A stretch of 64,000 nt of DNA from Niveispirillum cyanobacteriorum (lineage in GTDB: Bacteria > Pseudomonadota > Alphaproteobacteria > Azospirillales > Azospirillaceae). Location of the stretch: positions 806,001 through 870,000 of the forward strand of contig NZ_CP025612.1 in NCBI RefSeq assembly GCF_002868735.1, read 5' to 3'. Below are positions 17,092-25,099 of the stretch, piece after piece. How positions within the stretch are numbered: the stretch's first letter is position 1; the number at the start of each line of letters is the position of its first letter. Made by a program: the position numbers and the translations under genes. A model generated the notes under the pieces. That model made no database searches, was not told the DNA's origin, and saw nothing but the letters and a program-made list of their open reading frames with translations.

Positions 17092-18239
17092 TGAACACCC
17101 CTGTGACGCACAGCGACGTGCTGATCATCGGCGGCGGCCTGATGGGCTCATCCGCCGCTTTCTTCCTGCGCCATACCCATGGCAAATCCGTCACCCTGAT
17201 CGAAAGCGATCTCGTGGGGCGGCAGGCCAGCGGCACCAATTTCGGTAATGTCCGCCGCCAGGGCCGGCCCATCCATCAGTTGCATCTGGCCAACCGGTCG
17301 CTGGAAATCTGGCGCAAGGCCAATGAACTGCTGGGAGCGGATGTCGAATATCTCCAGTCCGGCCACATCCGGGTCTGCTATCGCGAGCGGCCGGAAAATA
17401 TCGGCAAGATGGAGGAATATGCCGCGGACGCACGGCAGAACGGGCTGGATCTTGAAATCCTGACCGGCAATGCCTTGCGCGACCGGTTCCCCTTCTTCGG
17501 CACCGATGTGCTGGCCGGTTCCTATTCCGCCCTGGATGGTCATGCCAACCCACGCCTGGCGGCCCCCGCCTTTGCGCGCGCGGCCCAGAAGCTGGGCGCA
17601 CAGATATTCGAGAATACCCGCATCCTCCATGTTACCAAGGCGGGCACCGATTTCATCGCCACGGCCATGGATGGGCGCGTGTTCAAGGCCCCCGTGCTGC
17701 TGATCACCGCCGGTGCCTGGGCCGGAGAACTGTCAGCGCAGTTCGGGGAACCCGTAAAGCTGACGGCGCGCAGCCCCACCATGTCGGTCACCGAACCCGT
17801 CCCCTACGCCATCGCACCCGCCGTCGGCGTGATGACACCGCTGGAGGTAGAAACCGTCTATTTCCGGCAGGTGGCGCGCGGCAATATCGTGTTGGGCGGG
17901 TCCACGCGCGCACCGGCGGTGGCGGAGACCTATCGCTCCTTCGTGAAGCCGCAGAACACACTGACACAATTGCAGCAGCTTCGCCGCCTGGCCCCTGCCC
18001 TGGCCCGGCTGAACATCATCCGGGTCTGGACGGGTATCGAAGGCTATATGGATGACAGTTTGCCGGTCATGGGGCCAAGCGGCACCACCAGTGGCCTGTT
18101 CTACGCCTTCGGCTTCTCCGGTTCCGGCTTCCAGATCGGGCCGGGCGTAGGCCAGACCATGGCCGAATTGATCGCCACGGGGGCCACCGGCATCGATCTG
18201 TCGCATTACCGGATGGAGCGGTTTAACGGCGTGACGTGA
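17088..18239 (+). CDS. DAO-family FAD subunit of the dehydrogenase (HcnC/OoxB-like)
   Basis: 383-aa D-amino-acid-oxidase-fold flavoprotein. The FAD motif VLIIGGGLMGSSAAFFL lies near residue 11, followed by VGRQASGTNFGNVRRQGR. The C-terminal motif reads FYAFGFSGSGFQIGPGVG. It is the likely substrate-oxidising (beta) subunit of the three-part enzyme; relatives oxidise glycine (HcnC), octopine/nopaline (OoxB) or D-hydroxyproline (LhpB). Last gene of the ABC operon. About 215 bp of unremarkable sequence separates it from the convergent aldehyde dehydrogenase. Confidence 0.87.
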   Translation: MMNTPVTHSDVLIIGGGLMGSSAAFFLRHTHGKSVTLIESDLVGRQASGTNFGNVRRQGRPIHQLHLANRSLEIWRKANELLGADVEYLQSGHIRVCYRERPENIGKMEEYAADARQNGLDLEILTGNALRDRFPFFGTDVLAGSYSALDGHANPRLAAPAFARAAQKLGAQIFENTRILHVTKAGTDFIATAMDGRVFKAPVLLITAGAWAGELSAQFGEPVKLTARSPTMSVTEPVPYAIAPAVGVMTPLEVETVYFRQVARGNIVLGGSTRAPAVAETYRSFVKPQNTLTQLQQLRRLAPALARLNIIRVWTGIEGYMDDSLPVMGPSGTTSGLFYAFGFSGSGFQIGPGVGQTMAELIATGATGIDLSHYRMERFNGVT

Positions 18240-18454
18240 GAAGTTCGCCGAAATTCATATCTGGACGTGGGACGCGTTAATGACGCTGTCATAGCATCCG
18301 GCCAAGCCTGCAACCAAGAATGGGCCGGCCACGGATCACAGTAGACATGACGACTTCCACCATAATCCTCTGGAATGATTGTGAATTTGTTACCGACGAG
18401 GAGCGGGTTGTCCACAACCCGCCCGTCCTGCATCCATTTAAGGTATGCTAATCC

Positions 18455-19966
18455 TTAAAACTCCACCAACGCGGTCTTCACCTTCAAATTCGCCATATAG
18501 GCCTCACGCCCCAGATCCTTGCCGATGCCAGACCGCTTGAACCCGCCTGTGGGCAGCATGAAATCGTTGGAGCGGCCATAGCGGTTGACCCACACGGTCC
18601 CGGCCTCCAGGCCCCGTACGGCCCGCAAGGCGCGGCCCACATCGCCCGTATGAACGCCGGCGGCCAGGCCGAACTGGGTGTCATTGGCCAGTGCTAGGGC
18701 CTCCTCCTCTTCCCGGAAGGTCTGGACCGTCAGGACGGGGCCGAAAATCTCCTCCCGCACCGCCTCGGCATTCGCGTCAACGCCGGCCAGAATGGTCGGC
18801 TGAAAAAACGATCCGTCCTGTGGCCCCGCAGCGCGCCCCCCGCCCGTCACCAGGGTTGCACCCGCCGCTACCGTGCGCCCGACAATGCCGTGGATACGGT
18901 CAAGCTGCGGATGACTGATGATAGGGGAAAGGGTGCCGGCAGGGTCCCAGGTCGGGGCCGGGTTCAGGGCGCGGAACCGGGTGGCGATCAGGTCCACCAC
19001 CTGGCGGGCAACACTTTCCTGCACGATCAGACGCGACCCCGCCACACAGACCTGACCGGCATTGAGTGTGATGGCGCGGGCCACAATGGCTGCCGTCTTC
19101 TCCATATCCGAGCAGTCAGCAAACACCAGCTGCGGACTTTTCCCACCCAGCTCCAGGGTGACCGGCTTCGGCCCCGTCTCTGCGCAGGCCGTCATGATGG
19201 CAGCCCCCGTGCGGGTAGAGCCGGTGAAGGTCACCTTGGCGACCAGTTGGTGTCGGCACAACGTGTCTCCTACCGACCTTCCATCGCCCTGAATAATGTT
19301 GAAGATGCCGGGCGGCAGCCCCGCCTCAATCGCCAACTCCGCGACCCGGACAATGGAGAACGGCGTCATCTCCGACGGTTTCAGCACCACGGAATTCCCC
19401 GCCGCAACCGCCGGTGCCACCTTCCACACCGCCATGACGATGGGCAGGTTCCAGGGCGCCACCGCCGCCACCACGCCATAGGGTTCGGTGATGGTCAGGC
19501 CCAGCTTGTCCGGCGTGGTCGCAGCAACCTCTCCCCCTACCTTATCCGCGAACTCCGCATAGAAACGGATGCATTCCGCCGAATAGGGGATGTCCCAGGC
19601 CGTCGCCTCGGCGATGGTACGGGTGGAACCCACCGCCTCCAGCGCAGCTAGTTCCGCTACATGCGCATCCAGAAGGTCGGCCCAGCGGCGTAGAACCCGC
19701 ATGCGCTGACGCGGATCGGCTTTGGCCCAGCCGCTGTTCCGATAGGCGTCATGTGCGCCCTGGACGGCAGCATCCACCTGTGTCTGACCGGCGCTGTCCA
19801 ATTGGGCGTAAACCTGTCCGTCTGACGGGCGGCGCACGGGGATTTCAGCCCCGACACCGGCGACGCGGACGCCATTGATGAAGTTGGATGCGGCGGGCAG
19901 GGTCAGGCTGTTAGGGTCAAAGGCGCTCACGAACGGCAACTCCGGCTGGCATTCCACATGCGCCAT
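18455..19966 (-). CDS. NAD-dependent aldehyde dehydrogenase
   Basis: 503-aa aldehyde dehydrogenase. The conserved VAPWNLPIVMAVWKVAPA, catalytic-region Glu in TLELGGKSPQ and nucleophile Cys in NAGQVCVAGSR are all present, as is the cofactor loop FTGSTRTGAAI. It belongs to the broad betaine/gamma-aminobutyraldehyde-like group and probably removes the aldehyde produced by the oxidases in this island. The ATG at 19966 is chosen; one at 19984 in the same frame is possible, and neither has a strong ribosome site. Divergent from the GNAT gene. Confidence 0.88.
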   Translation of the reverse strand: MAHVECQPELPFVSAFDPNSLTLPAASNFINGVRVAGVGAEIPVRRPSDGQVYAQLDSAGQTQVDAAVQGAHDAYRNSGWAKADPRQRMRVLRRWADLLDAHVAELAALEAVGSTRTIAEATAWDIPYSAECIRFYAEFADKVGGEVAATTPDKLGLTITEPYGVVAAVAPWNLPIVMAVWKVAPAVAAGNSVVLKPSEMTPFSIVRVAELAIEAGLPPGIFNIIQGDGRSVGDTLCRHQLVAKVTFTGSTRTGAAIMTACAETGPKPVTLELGGKSPQLVFADCSDMEKTAAIVARAITLNAGQVCVAGSRLIVQESVARQVVDLIATRFRALNPAPTWDPAGTLSPIISHPQLDRIHGIVGRTVAAGATLVTGGGRAAGPQDGSFFQPTILAGVDANAEAVREEIFGPVLTVQTFREEEEALALANDTQFGLAAGVHTGDVGRALRAVRGLEAGTVWVNRYGRSNDFMLPTGGFKRSGIGKDLGREAYMANLKVKTALVEF

Positions 19967-20151
19967 GGATAATCCCGATGGCACGGCATTTGGTCGGGAT
20001 CACCCGGAAGAGCCACGCCACAATCTTCCGAAATCACCCGCATCCCAGCAGCGAATGCCATGCGCCCATGCTTAATATGCCCGCATGACAGCTGGGTTTG
20101 CGGCCACGGCAGTTCATGCCGCCGCAAACCGGTATCCGAGGGGATGATGTG

Positions 20152-21009
20152 ATGGAAAAACCGACCCGGCCCGCCGTGAATTTGCGGGCGATGACCGAGG
20201 CGGACCTGGAACAGGCCCATGCCCTGTCGCGCGAACTGAACTGGCCACACCGTATGGAAGACTGGCAGTTCTTTCTGGAATTCGGTCAAGGTCTGGTCGC
20301 GGAACGGGATGGGGCGGTGGTCGGCACCGCCATGTGCTGGCTGTTCGGGGAAAACGCGGGCACGCTGGGCATGGTCATCGTTTCGCCATCGGCACAGGGG
20401 CTTGGCATCGGTCGCCGGTTGATGGCCGGCGTCATGGATATCCTGGGCGACCGCACCATCATGCTTCATGCCACGCCGGAGGGGATGCCGCTTTATGAAA
20501 GCTTGGGCTTCAAGCCGGTTGGCGACGTTCTCCAGCACCAGGGCACAGCCTTTTCTGTCCCCCTGCCGGACCTTCTGCCCGATGAACGGGTGCGCCCCAT
20601 GGGGCAGCGGGACATGGAGATCATTCCCGAACTGGACGCCCGCGCCACCGGCATGGACCGCCGCCGCCTGATCGACACCATGGATAAAAGCGCACTTGGC
20701 GTCATGCTGACGCGCGACCATGAGGTTGCGGGCTTTGCCCTGTTCCGTAAATTCGGGCGTGGCTATGTCGTTGGTCCCACGGTGGCGCCCGACCTGGGCG
20801 GTGCCAAGGCCCTGATCTCCCACTGGCTGGGCACCAATGCCGGCATGTTCTGTCGCGTGGACGTGACGGAGGCAAGCGGCCTGTCGCCCTGGCTGGACGA
20901 GTTGGGCCTGCAATGTGTCGGCCGCGTCACCCGCATGATCCGGGGCACGCCGCCGGCCCGCGATCCGGATTTCCACACCTTCTCCCTTGTCACCCAGGCG
21001 CTGGGGTAA
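20152..21009 (+). CDS. Double-domain GNAT N-acetyltransferase
   Basis: 285-aa protein with two acetyltransferase-like halves. The first has a clear acetyl-CoA loop (SPSAQGLGIGRRLM, about residues 80-95) and the LYESLGF end motif. The second half (PMGQRDMEIIPELDARATGMDRR) resembles the YitH/HsdA-like C-terminal GNAT domain. The ATG at 20152 follows GAGGGG. Its stop is 2 bp before the next gene, so it is co-transcribed with the succinate-semialdehyde and tartrate/malate dehydrogenases. It may acetylate an intermediate or a toxic amine; the substrate is unknown. Confidence 0.82.
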   Translation: MEKPTRPAVNLRAMTEADLEQAHALSRELNWPHRMEDWQFFLEFGQGLVAERDGAVVGTAMCWLFGENAGTLGMVIVSPSAQGLGIGRRLMAGVMDILGDRTIMLHATPEGMPLYESLGFKPVGDVLQHQGTAFSVPLPDLLPDERVRPMGQRDMEIIPELDARATGMDRRRLIDTMDKSALGVMLTRDHEVAGFALFRKFGRGYVVGPTVAPDLGGAKALISHWLGTNAGMFCRVDVTEASGLSPWLDELGLQCVGRVTRMIRGTPPARDPDFHTFSLVTQALG

Positions 21010-21011
21010 TC

Positions 21012-22484
21012 ATGACGCTGACCCTTTCCGATCCCGGTCTTTTCCGTCAGTCTGCCTTCATCGGCGGTGAATGGCGTCAGGCCGGCAACCTGTCCATGCT
21101 GGCCGTGGACAATCCCGCCGACGGTTCCATCATCGGCAGCGTGCCCGACAGCGATGCTTCGGATACCGAACAAGCCATTTCCGCCGCCAATGCCGCCTGG
21201 CCGGCCTGGCGGGCGCTGACGGCGGGTGCGCGGGCCGACCTGCTGGAACGCTGGCATGCGCTGATCCTGGCCCATATTGATGATCTGGCCCGGATCATGA
21301 CGGCGGAGCAGGGCAAGCCCCTGGCAGAGGCCGCCGGCGAAATCCGCTATGCCGCCACCTTCGTGAAATGGTTCGCGGGTGAAGGGCGCCGCATCTATGG
21401 CGGGATGATCCCCGCCCCAGATGCCGACCGACGCATCCTGACCTGGAAGGAACCGGTCGGCGTTTCGGCAATCATCACGCCCTGGAACTTCCCCGCCGCC
21501 ATGATCACCCGCAAATGCGCGCCGGCCCTGGCCGCCGGCTGCCCGGTGGTGATCAAGCCGTCGGACCTGACGCCCTTCACCGCCCTTGCCCTAGCCGTGT
21601 TGGCCGAACGGGCCGGTATTCCGGCGGGCGTGTTCAATGTCGTGACGGGCCGGCCCACCGGGATCGGCACCGCCCTGACCGGTTCCCCGCTGGTGCGTAA
21701 GCTGTCCTTCACCGGCTCTACCCGCATCGGCGCGCTGCTGATGGGGCAGTGCGCGGACAGTGTGAAGCGTCTGTCGCTGGAACTGGGCGGCAATGCCCCC
21801 CTGATCGTGTTCGACGATGCCGACCTGGACATTGCCGTGGCCGCCACCATGGCCAGCAAGTTCCGCAATGCCGGCCAGACCTGTGTCTGCGCGAACCGCA
21901 TCCTGGTGCAGGATGGCGTCTATGCCCGGTTCGCGGACAAGCTGGCCGCCGCCGTGACGGCGCTGCGCGTCGGCCCAGGCTTTACGCCCGGCATGACCAT
22001 CGGTCCCCTGATCAACGATGCCGCTGTGGCCAAGGTCAGCGCTCATGTCGATGATGCCCTGTCCAAGGGCGCCAAGGTCTTTGCCCAGGCGGATAGCCCC
22101 AGCACGGGCCGCTTCGCCACCCCCACCATCCTGACTGGAGCCAGCACTGACATGCGGCTGGCATCGGAAGAGACGTTCGGTCCCGTCGCTCCGCTGTTCC
22201 GGTTCACGGATGAGCGGGAGGCGCTGGACATCGCCAATGACACGCCCTTTGGCCTGGCAGCCTATTTCTACACCGAGAACCTGCACCGCGCCTTCCGCGT
22301 CGCGGAGGGTTTGGAGGCCGGTATGGTGGCGCTGAATACCGGCTCCATCGCCATGGAGATGGCCCCCTTCGGCGGGATCAAGCAATCCGGCCTGGGGCGT
22401 GAGGGCGGGCCGACCGGTATTGAGGAATATCTGGAAACCAAGGCCTTCCACATTGGCGGCCTGAAAATGAACGAGGCGCAGTAA
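21012..22484 (+). CDS. gabD: NAD(P)-dependent succinate-semialdehyde dehydrogenase (GabD-like)
   Basis: 490-aa aldehyde dehydrogenase of the GabD type. Hallmarks are FIGGEWR, ITPWNFPAAMITRKCAPALAAG, the cofactor loop FTGSTRIGALL, catalytic Glu in LELGGNAP, and nucleophile Cys in NAGQTCVCANR; the second Cys two residues later is typical of succinate-semialdehyde dehydrogenases. It oxidises succinate semialdehyde or a close relative to the acid and feeds the TCA cycle. It starts 2 bp after the GNAT stop and ends 2 bp before the next ATG. Confidence 0.88.
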   Translation: MTLTLSDPGLFRQSAFIGGEWRQAGNLSMLAVDNPADGSIIGSVPDSDASDTEQAISAANAAWPAWRALTAGARADLLERWHALILAHIDDLARIMTAEQGKPLAEAAGEIRYAATFVKWFAGEGRRIYGGMIPAPDADRRILTWKEPVGVSAIITPWNFPAAMITRKCAPALAAGCPVVIKPSDLTPFTALALAVLAERAGIPAGVFNVVTGRPTGIGTALTGSPLVRKLSFTGSTRIGALLMGQCADSVKRLSLELGGNAPLIVFDDADLDIAVAATMASKFRNAGQTCVCANRILVQDGVYARFADKLAAAVTALRVGPGFTPGMTIGPLINDAAVAKVSAHVDDALSKGAKVFAQADSPSTGRFATPTILTGASTDMRLASEETFGPVAPLFRFTDEREALDIANDTPFGLAAYFYTENLHRAFRVAEGLEAGMVALNTGSIAMEMAPFGGIKQSGLGREGGPTGIEEYLETKAFHIGGLKMNEAQ

Positions 22485-22486
22485 CC

Positions 22487-23557
22487 ATGTCACGTTCCTA
22501 CAAGATCGCCGTCATACCCGGTGATGGTATCGGTAATGAAGTGATGCCTGAAGGCATCCGCGTCCTGGAAAAGGCCGCCCGCCTGTTCGGCTTCAATGTC
22601 GAACAGCAATGGCACGATTTCGCGCATTGCGATTACTACCTAAAACATGGCCGCATGATGCCGGAGGACTGGAAGGACCAGATCGGCAAACCCGACGCCA
22701 TCTTTTTCGGTGCCGTCGGCTGGCCCGCCAAGGTGCCGGACCATATCTCGCTGTGGCAGTCGCTCCTGCAGTTCCGGCGCGAATATGACCAGTATGTCAA
22801 TCTGCGCCCCGTGCGCCTGATGCCAGGCGTTCCCTGCCCGCTGGCGGGCCGCAAGCCGGGCGACATTGATTTCTGGATCGTGCGGGAGAATACGGAGGGT
22901 GAATATTCCTCCGTCGGCGGCACCATGTTCCCCGGCACGGAGCGCGAGGTGGTGATCCAAGAAACGGTGATGACACGGGTGGGTGTTGACCGTGTCCTAC
23001 GTTACGCCTTCGAACTGGCCAACAGCCGGCCCAACCGCCATCTGACATCGGCTACCAAATCCAACGGCATCGCCGTCACCATGCCCTACTGGGATGCCCG
23101 TGTGGAGGCGATGGCCGCCAACTATCCCGATGTGCGCTGGGACAAATACCATATCGACATCCTGACGGCGCAATTTGTGCTGAACCCCGACCGGTTCGAT
23201 GTGGTGGTGGGGTCCAACCTGTTCGGCGACATCCTGTCCGATCTGGGGCCCGCCTGCACCGGCACCATCGGTATTGCGCCGTCGGGCAATATCAATCCTG
23301 ACCGGACCGGACCGTCCCTGTTCGAACCGGTGCATGGTTCTGCCCCCGACATTGCCGGCCAGGGTATCGCTAACCCGGTGGGTCAAATCTGGTCAGCGGC
23401 CATGATGCTGGAACATCTGGGCGAGACAGAGGCCGCATCTGCTATTGTGGCCGCCATCGAACGGGTCCTGGCCGAACCGTCCCTGCGCACCCGCGACCTG
23501 AAAGGCACCGCCGATACCGGTACCTGCGGCAAGGCGGTGGAAGAGGCCCTGGGGTGA
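22487..23557 (+). CDS. Tartrate dehydrogenase / D-malate dehydrogenase (decarboxylating)
   Basis: 356-aa member of the isocitrate/isopropylmalate dehydrogenase family. The start YKIAVIPGDGIGNEVMPEG, the RENTEGEYSSVGG block, and the NLFGDILSDLGPACTGTIG and EPVHGSAPDIAGQGIANP motifs fit the tartrate dehydrogenase / D-malate dehydrogenase subgroup (TtuC/DmlA) rather than LeuB. It would convert D-malate or tartrate to pyruvate or oxaloglycolate with NAD. Third gene of the GNAT-gabD operon; a dyad follows. Confidence 0.87.
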   Translation: MSRSYKIAVIPGDGIGNEVMPEGIRVLEKAARLFGFNVEQQWHDFAHCDYYLKHGRMMPEDWKDQIGKPDAIFFGAVGWPAKVPDHISLWQSLLQFRREYDQYVNLRPVRLMPGVPCPLAGRKPGDIDFWIVRENTEGEYSSVGGTMFPGTEREVVIQETVMTRVGVDRVLRYAFELANSRPNRHLTSATKSNGIAVTMPYWDARVEAMAANYPDVRWDKYHIDILTAQFVLNPDRFDVVVGSNLFGDILSDLGPACTGTIGIAPSGNINPDRTGPSLFEPVHGSAPDIAGQGIANPVGQIWSAAMMLEHLGETEAASAIVAAIERVLAEPSLRTRDLKGTADTGTCGKAVEEALG

Positions 23558-23574
23558 TGTAAAGCCGCCCCTTC

Positions 23575-23611
23575 GACAGCGTTGTTTCGGTTCTACCGGA
23601 GCAACGCTGTC
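23575..23611. terminator. Bidirectional hairpin between convergent genes
   Basis: GACAGCGTTG (23575-23584) pairs perfectly with CAACGCTGTC (23602-23611), with an inner CGG/CCG pairing in the loop. It lies between two convergent genes. There is no long T-run, so termination strength is uncertain. Confidence 0.6.
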
Positions 23612-23616
23612 CTGCC

Positions 23617-24219
23617 CTATGTCACAGTCGCCGTTGCCGCCCGTCGTGATAACAGACGCAGTGCCAGCATCGACAGGACGACGCCCAGGCCCAACCAATA
23701 GAGCGGTCCCTGCCCCAGGCGTTTGCCCATACTGACCGCAAAGGATGCCCAGATATACCAGCCGCCGATCAGGTGCAGCCAGCCCCAGGCAGTGGGCCCC
23801 AACAGCCGCACCATCCGGTCAAAGGATGTGAGCGTCATCGCCAAGATCAGCAGATAGGCACCACCACCCGCAATCACCGTCATCCGGTTGGTCAGTTGCT
23901 GAAACAACGCGAAATCCAGATCCATCAGGGCGATGATGCCGAACAGATGGATCAGATGCGATACCGCGAACGATACACCCAGATACCGCCGCTGCCGCCG
24001 AAGCCAGCGCGTCGCCGGTGAGGACGACAAGCGCACGAGGCTGGACGCCGTGAAGGCCAACCCGAACAGCAGCAGCGATGTCCAGGCCGTCAGTTGGATC
24101 ACCCAACGCGCCTGATGCACCGGATCAGGCGCCATCTGCACCATGACGGCTGACAGCAGCAGAAGCACCATTGCAATGCCTGCCGTCAGCCCCCATCCGT
24201 TGAAAAGCGATCCTTTCAA
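23617..24219 (-). CDS. Ferric-reductase-like transmembrane protein (MsrQ/YedZ-like)
   Basis: 200-aa integral membrane protein with about six hydrophobic segments. Histidines in paired helices (VSHLIHLFGI and WGWLHLIGGWYIW) look like heme b ligands of the ferric reductase-like transmembrane domain found in MsrQ/YedZ. No methionine sulfoxide reductase MsrP is adjacent, so the electron acceptor is unknown. The start appears to be TTG at 24219 with a G-rich GGGGGGAG just upstream; an internal ATG would remove most of the first helix. Confidence 0.7.
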   Translation of the reverse strand: MKGSLFNGWGLTAGIAMVLLLLSAVMVQMAPDPVHQARWVIQLTAWTSLLLFGLAFTASSLVRLSSSPATRWLRRQRRYLGVSFAVSHLIHLFGIIALMDLDFALFQQLTNRMTVIAGGGAYLLILAMTLTSFDRMVRLLGPTAWGWLHLIGGWYIWASFAVSMGKRLGQGPLYWLGLGVVLSMLALRLLSRRAATATVT

Positions 24220-24343
24220 GACACTCCCCCCTTTTGCTCTTCCCCTGCCACCGAGAAACCGGTGAAGAAACGGAGAAGACTTCTATCCACACTCATTTAT
24301 TGTTAACTATGTCTTCCCGATGGCGTTACCCCGGTTGATACGC

Positions 24344-25099
24344 ATGACCACGACCAGCCCTGCTCTTGAAATTCGCGGACTTCGTAAATCCTACGGAGAG
24401 AAGGAGGCGGTCAAGGGCATTGATCTGACCATCCAGCCGGGGGAATTTTACGGGCTTCTGGGTCCAAACGGCGCCGGCAAGACCACGACACTGAAAATGG
24501 TTGTCGGCCTGTTGACCCCGACATCGGGTAACATCAGCGTGTTCGGTGTGGATAATCAGCGCGATCCGGTTGCCGCCAAGCGCCAGACCGCCTGGTTGCC
24601 AGATGAGCCGATGCTGTATGACAAGCTGACACCACTGGAATATCTGGAATTTGTGGCGGGTCTTTGGGGCATTGACGCCCGCACCGCCGCATCGCGTGCA
24701 GATGAACTGCTGACCCGTCTGGAACTGCACGAACACCGCAATGAACGCTGCGAAGGTTTCTCGCGCGGCATGAAGCAGAAGGCGGCATTGGCCGGCGCCC
24801 TGATCCATGATCCGCGCCTGCTGATCCTGGATGAACCGCTGACGGGCCTGGACGCCGCCATCGCGCGGCAGGTGAAGGACCTGCTGGCGGAACGGGCCAG
24901 GGCCGGCTGCACCATCATCCTGACCACCCACATCATGGAAGTTGCGGAACGGTTGGTGGACCGTATCGGCATCATCCAACATGGGCAGTTGCTGGCCGAG
25001 GGTACCCTGGCGGAGCTGCGGCAGAAGCATGGCCGCGACGGTGCCTCGCTGGAGGAACTATTCCTCGATCTCGTTTCGGGCAAGGCGGTGGCCGCATGA
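24344..25099 (+). CDS. ABC-2 type exporter ATP-binding protein
   Basis: 251-aa ATPase. Walker A GPNGAGKTT, signature FSRGMKQK and Walker B LLILDEPLTGLD are intact, with the H-loop His in TTHIMEV. The order and the CcmA-like subfamily point to an EcsA/YhaQ-like exporter. An ATG at 24320 would add eight residues; I prefer 24344 because homologues usually begin just before ALEIRGLRKSYG. Coupled to the permease gene through an ATGA overlap. Confidence 0.87.
   Translation: MTTTSPALEIRGLRKSYGEKEAVKGIDLTIQPGEFYGLLGPNGAGKTTTLKMVVGLLTPTSGNISVFGVDNQRDPVAAKRQTAWLPDEPMLYDKLTPLEYLEFVAGLWGIDARTAASRADELLTRLELHEHRNERCEGFSRGMKQKAALAGALIHDPRLLILDEPLTGLDAAIARQVKDLLAERARAGCTIILTTHIMEVAERLVDRIGIIQHGQLLAEGTLAELRQKHGRDGASLEELFLDLVSGKAVAA

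Noticed and set aside
18206-18433. A possible 75-aa minus-strand gene in the gap after the DAO-type subunit
   Set aside because: It overlaps the end of a real gene, has no recognisable motif and no clear ribosome site. The first half is slightly protein-like (VGNKFTIIPEDYGG), so it could be a remnant, but this is not enough to call it.
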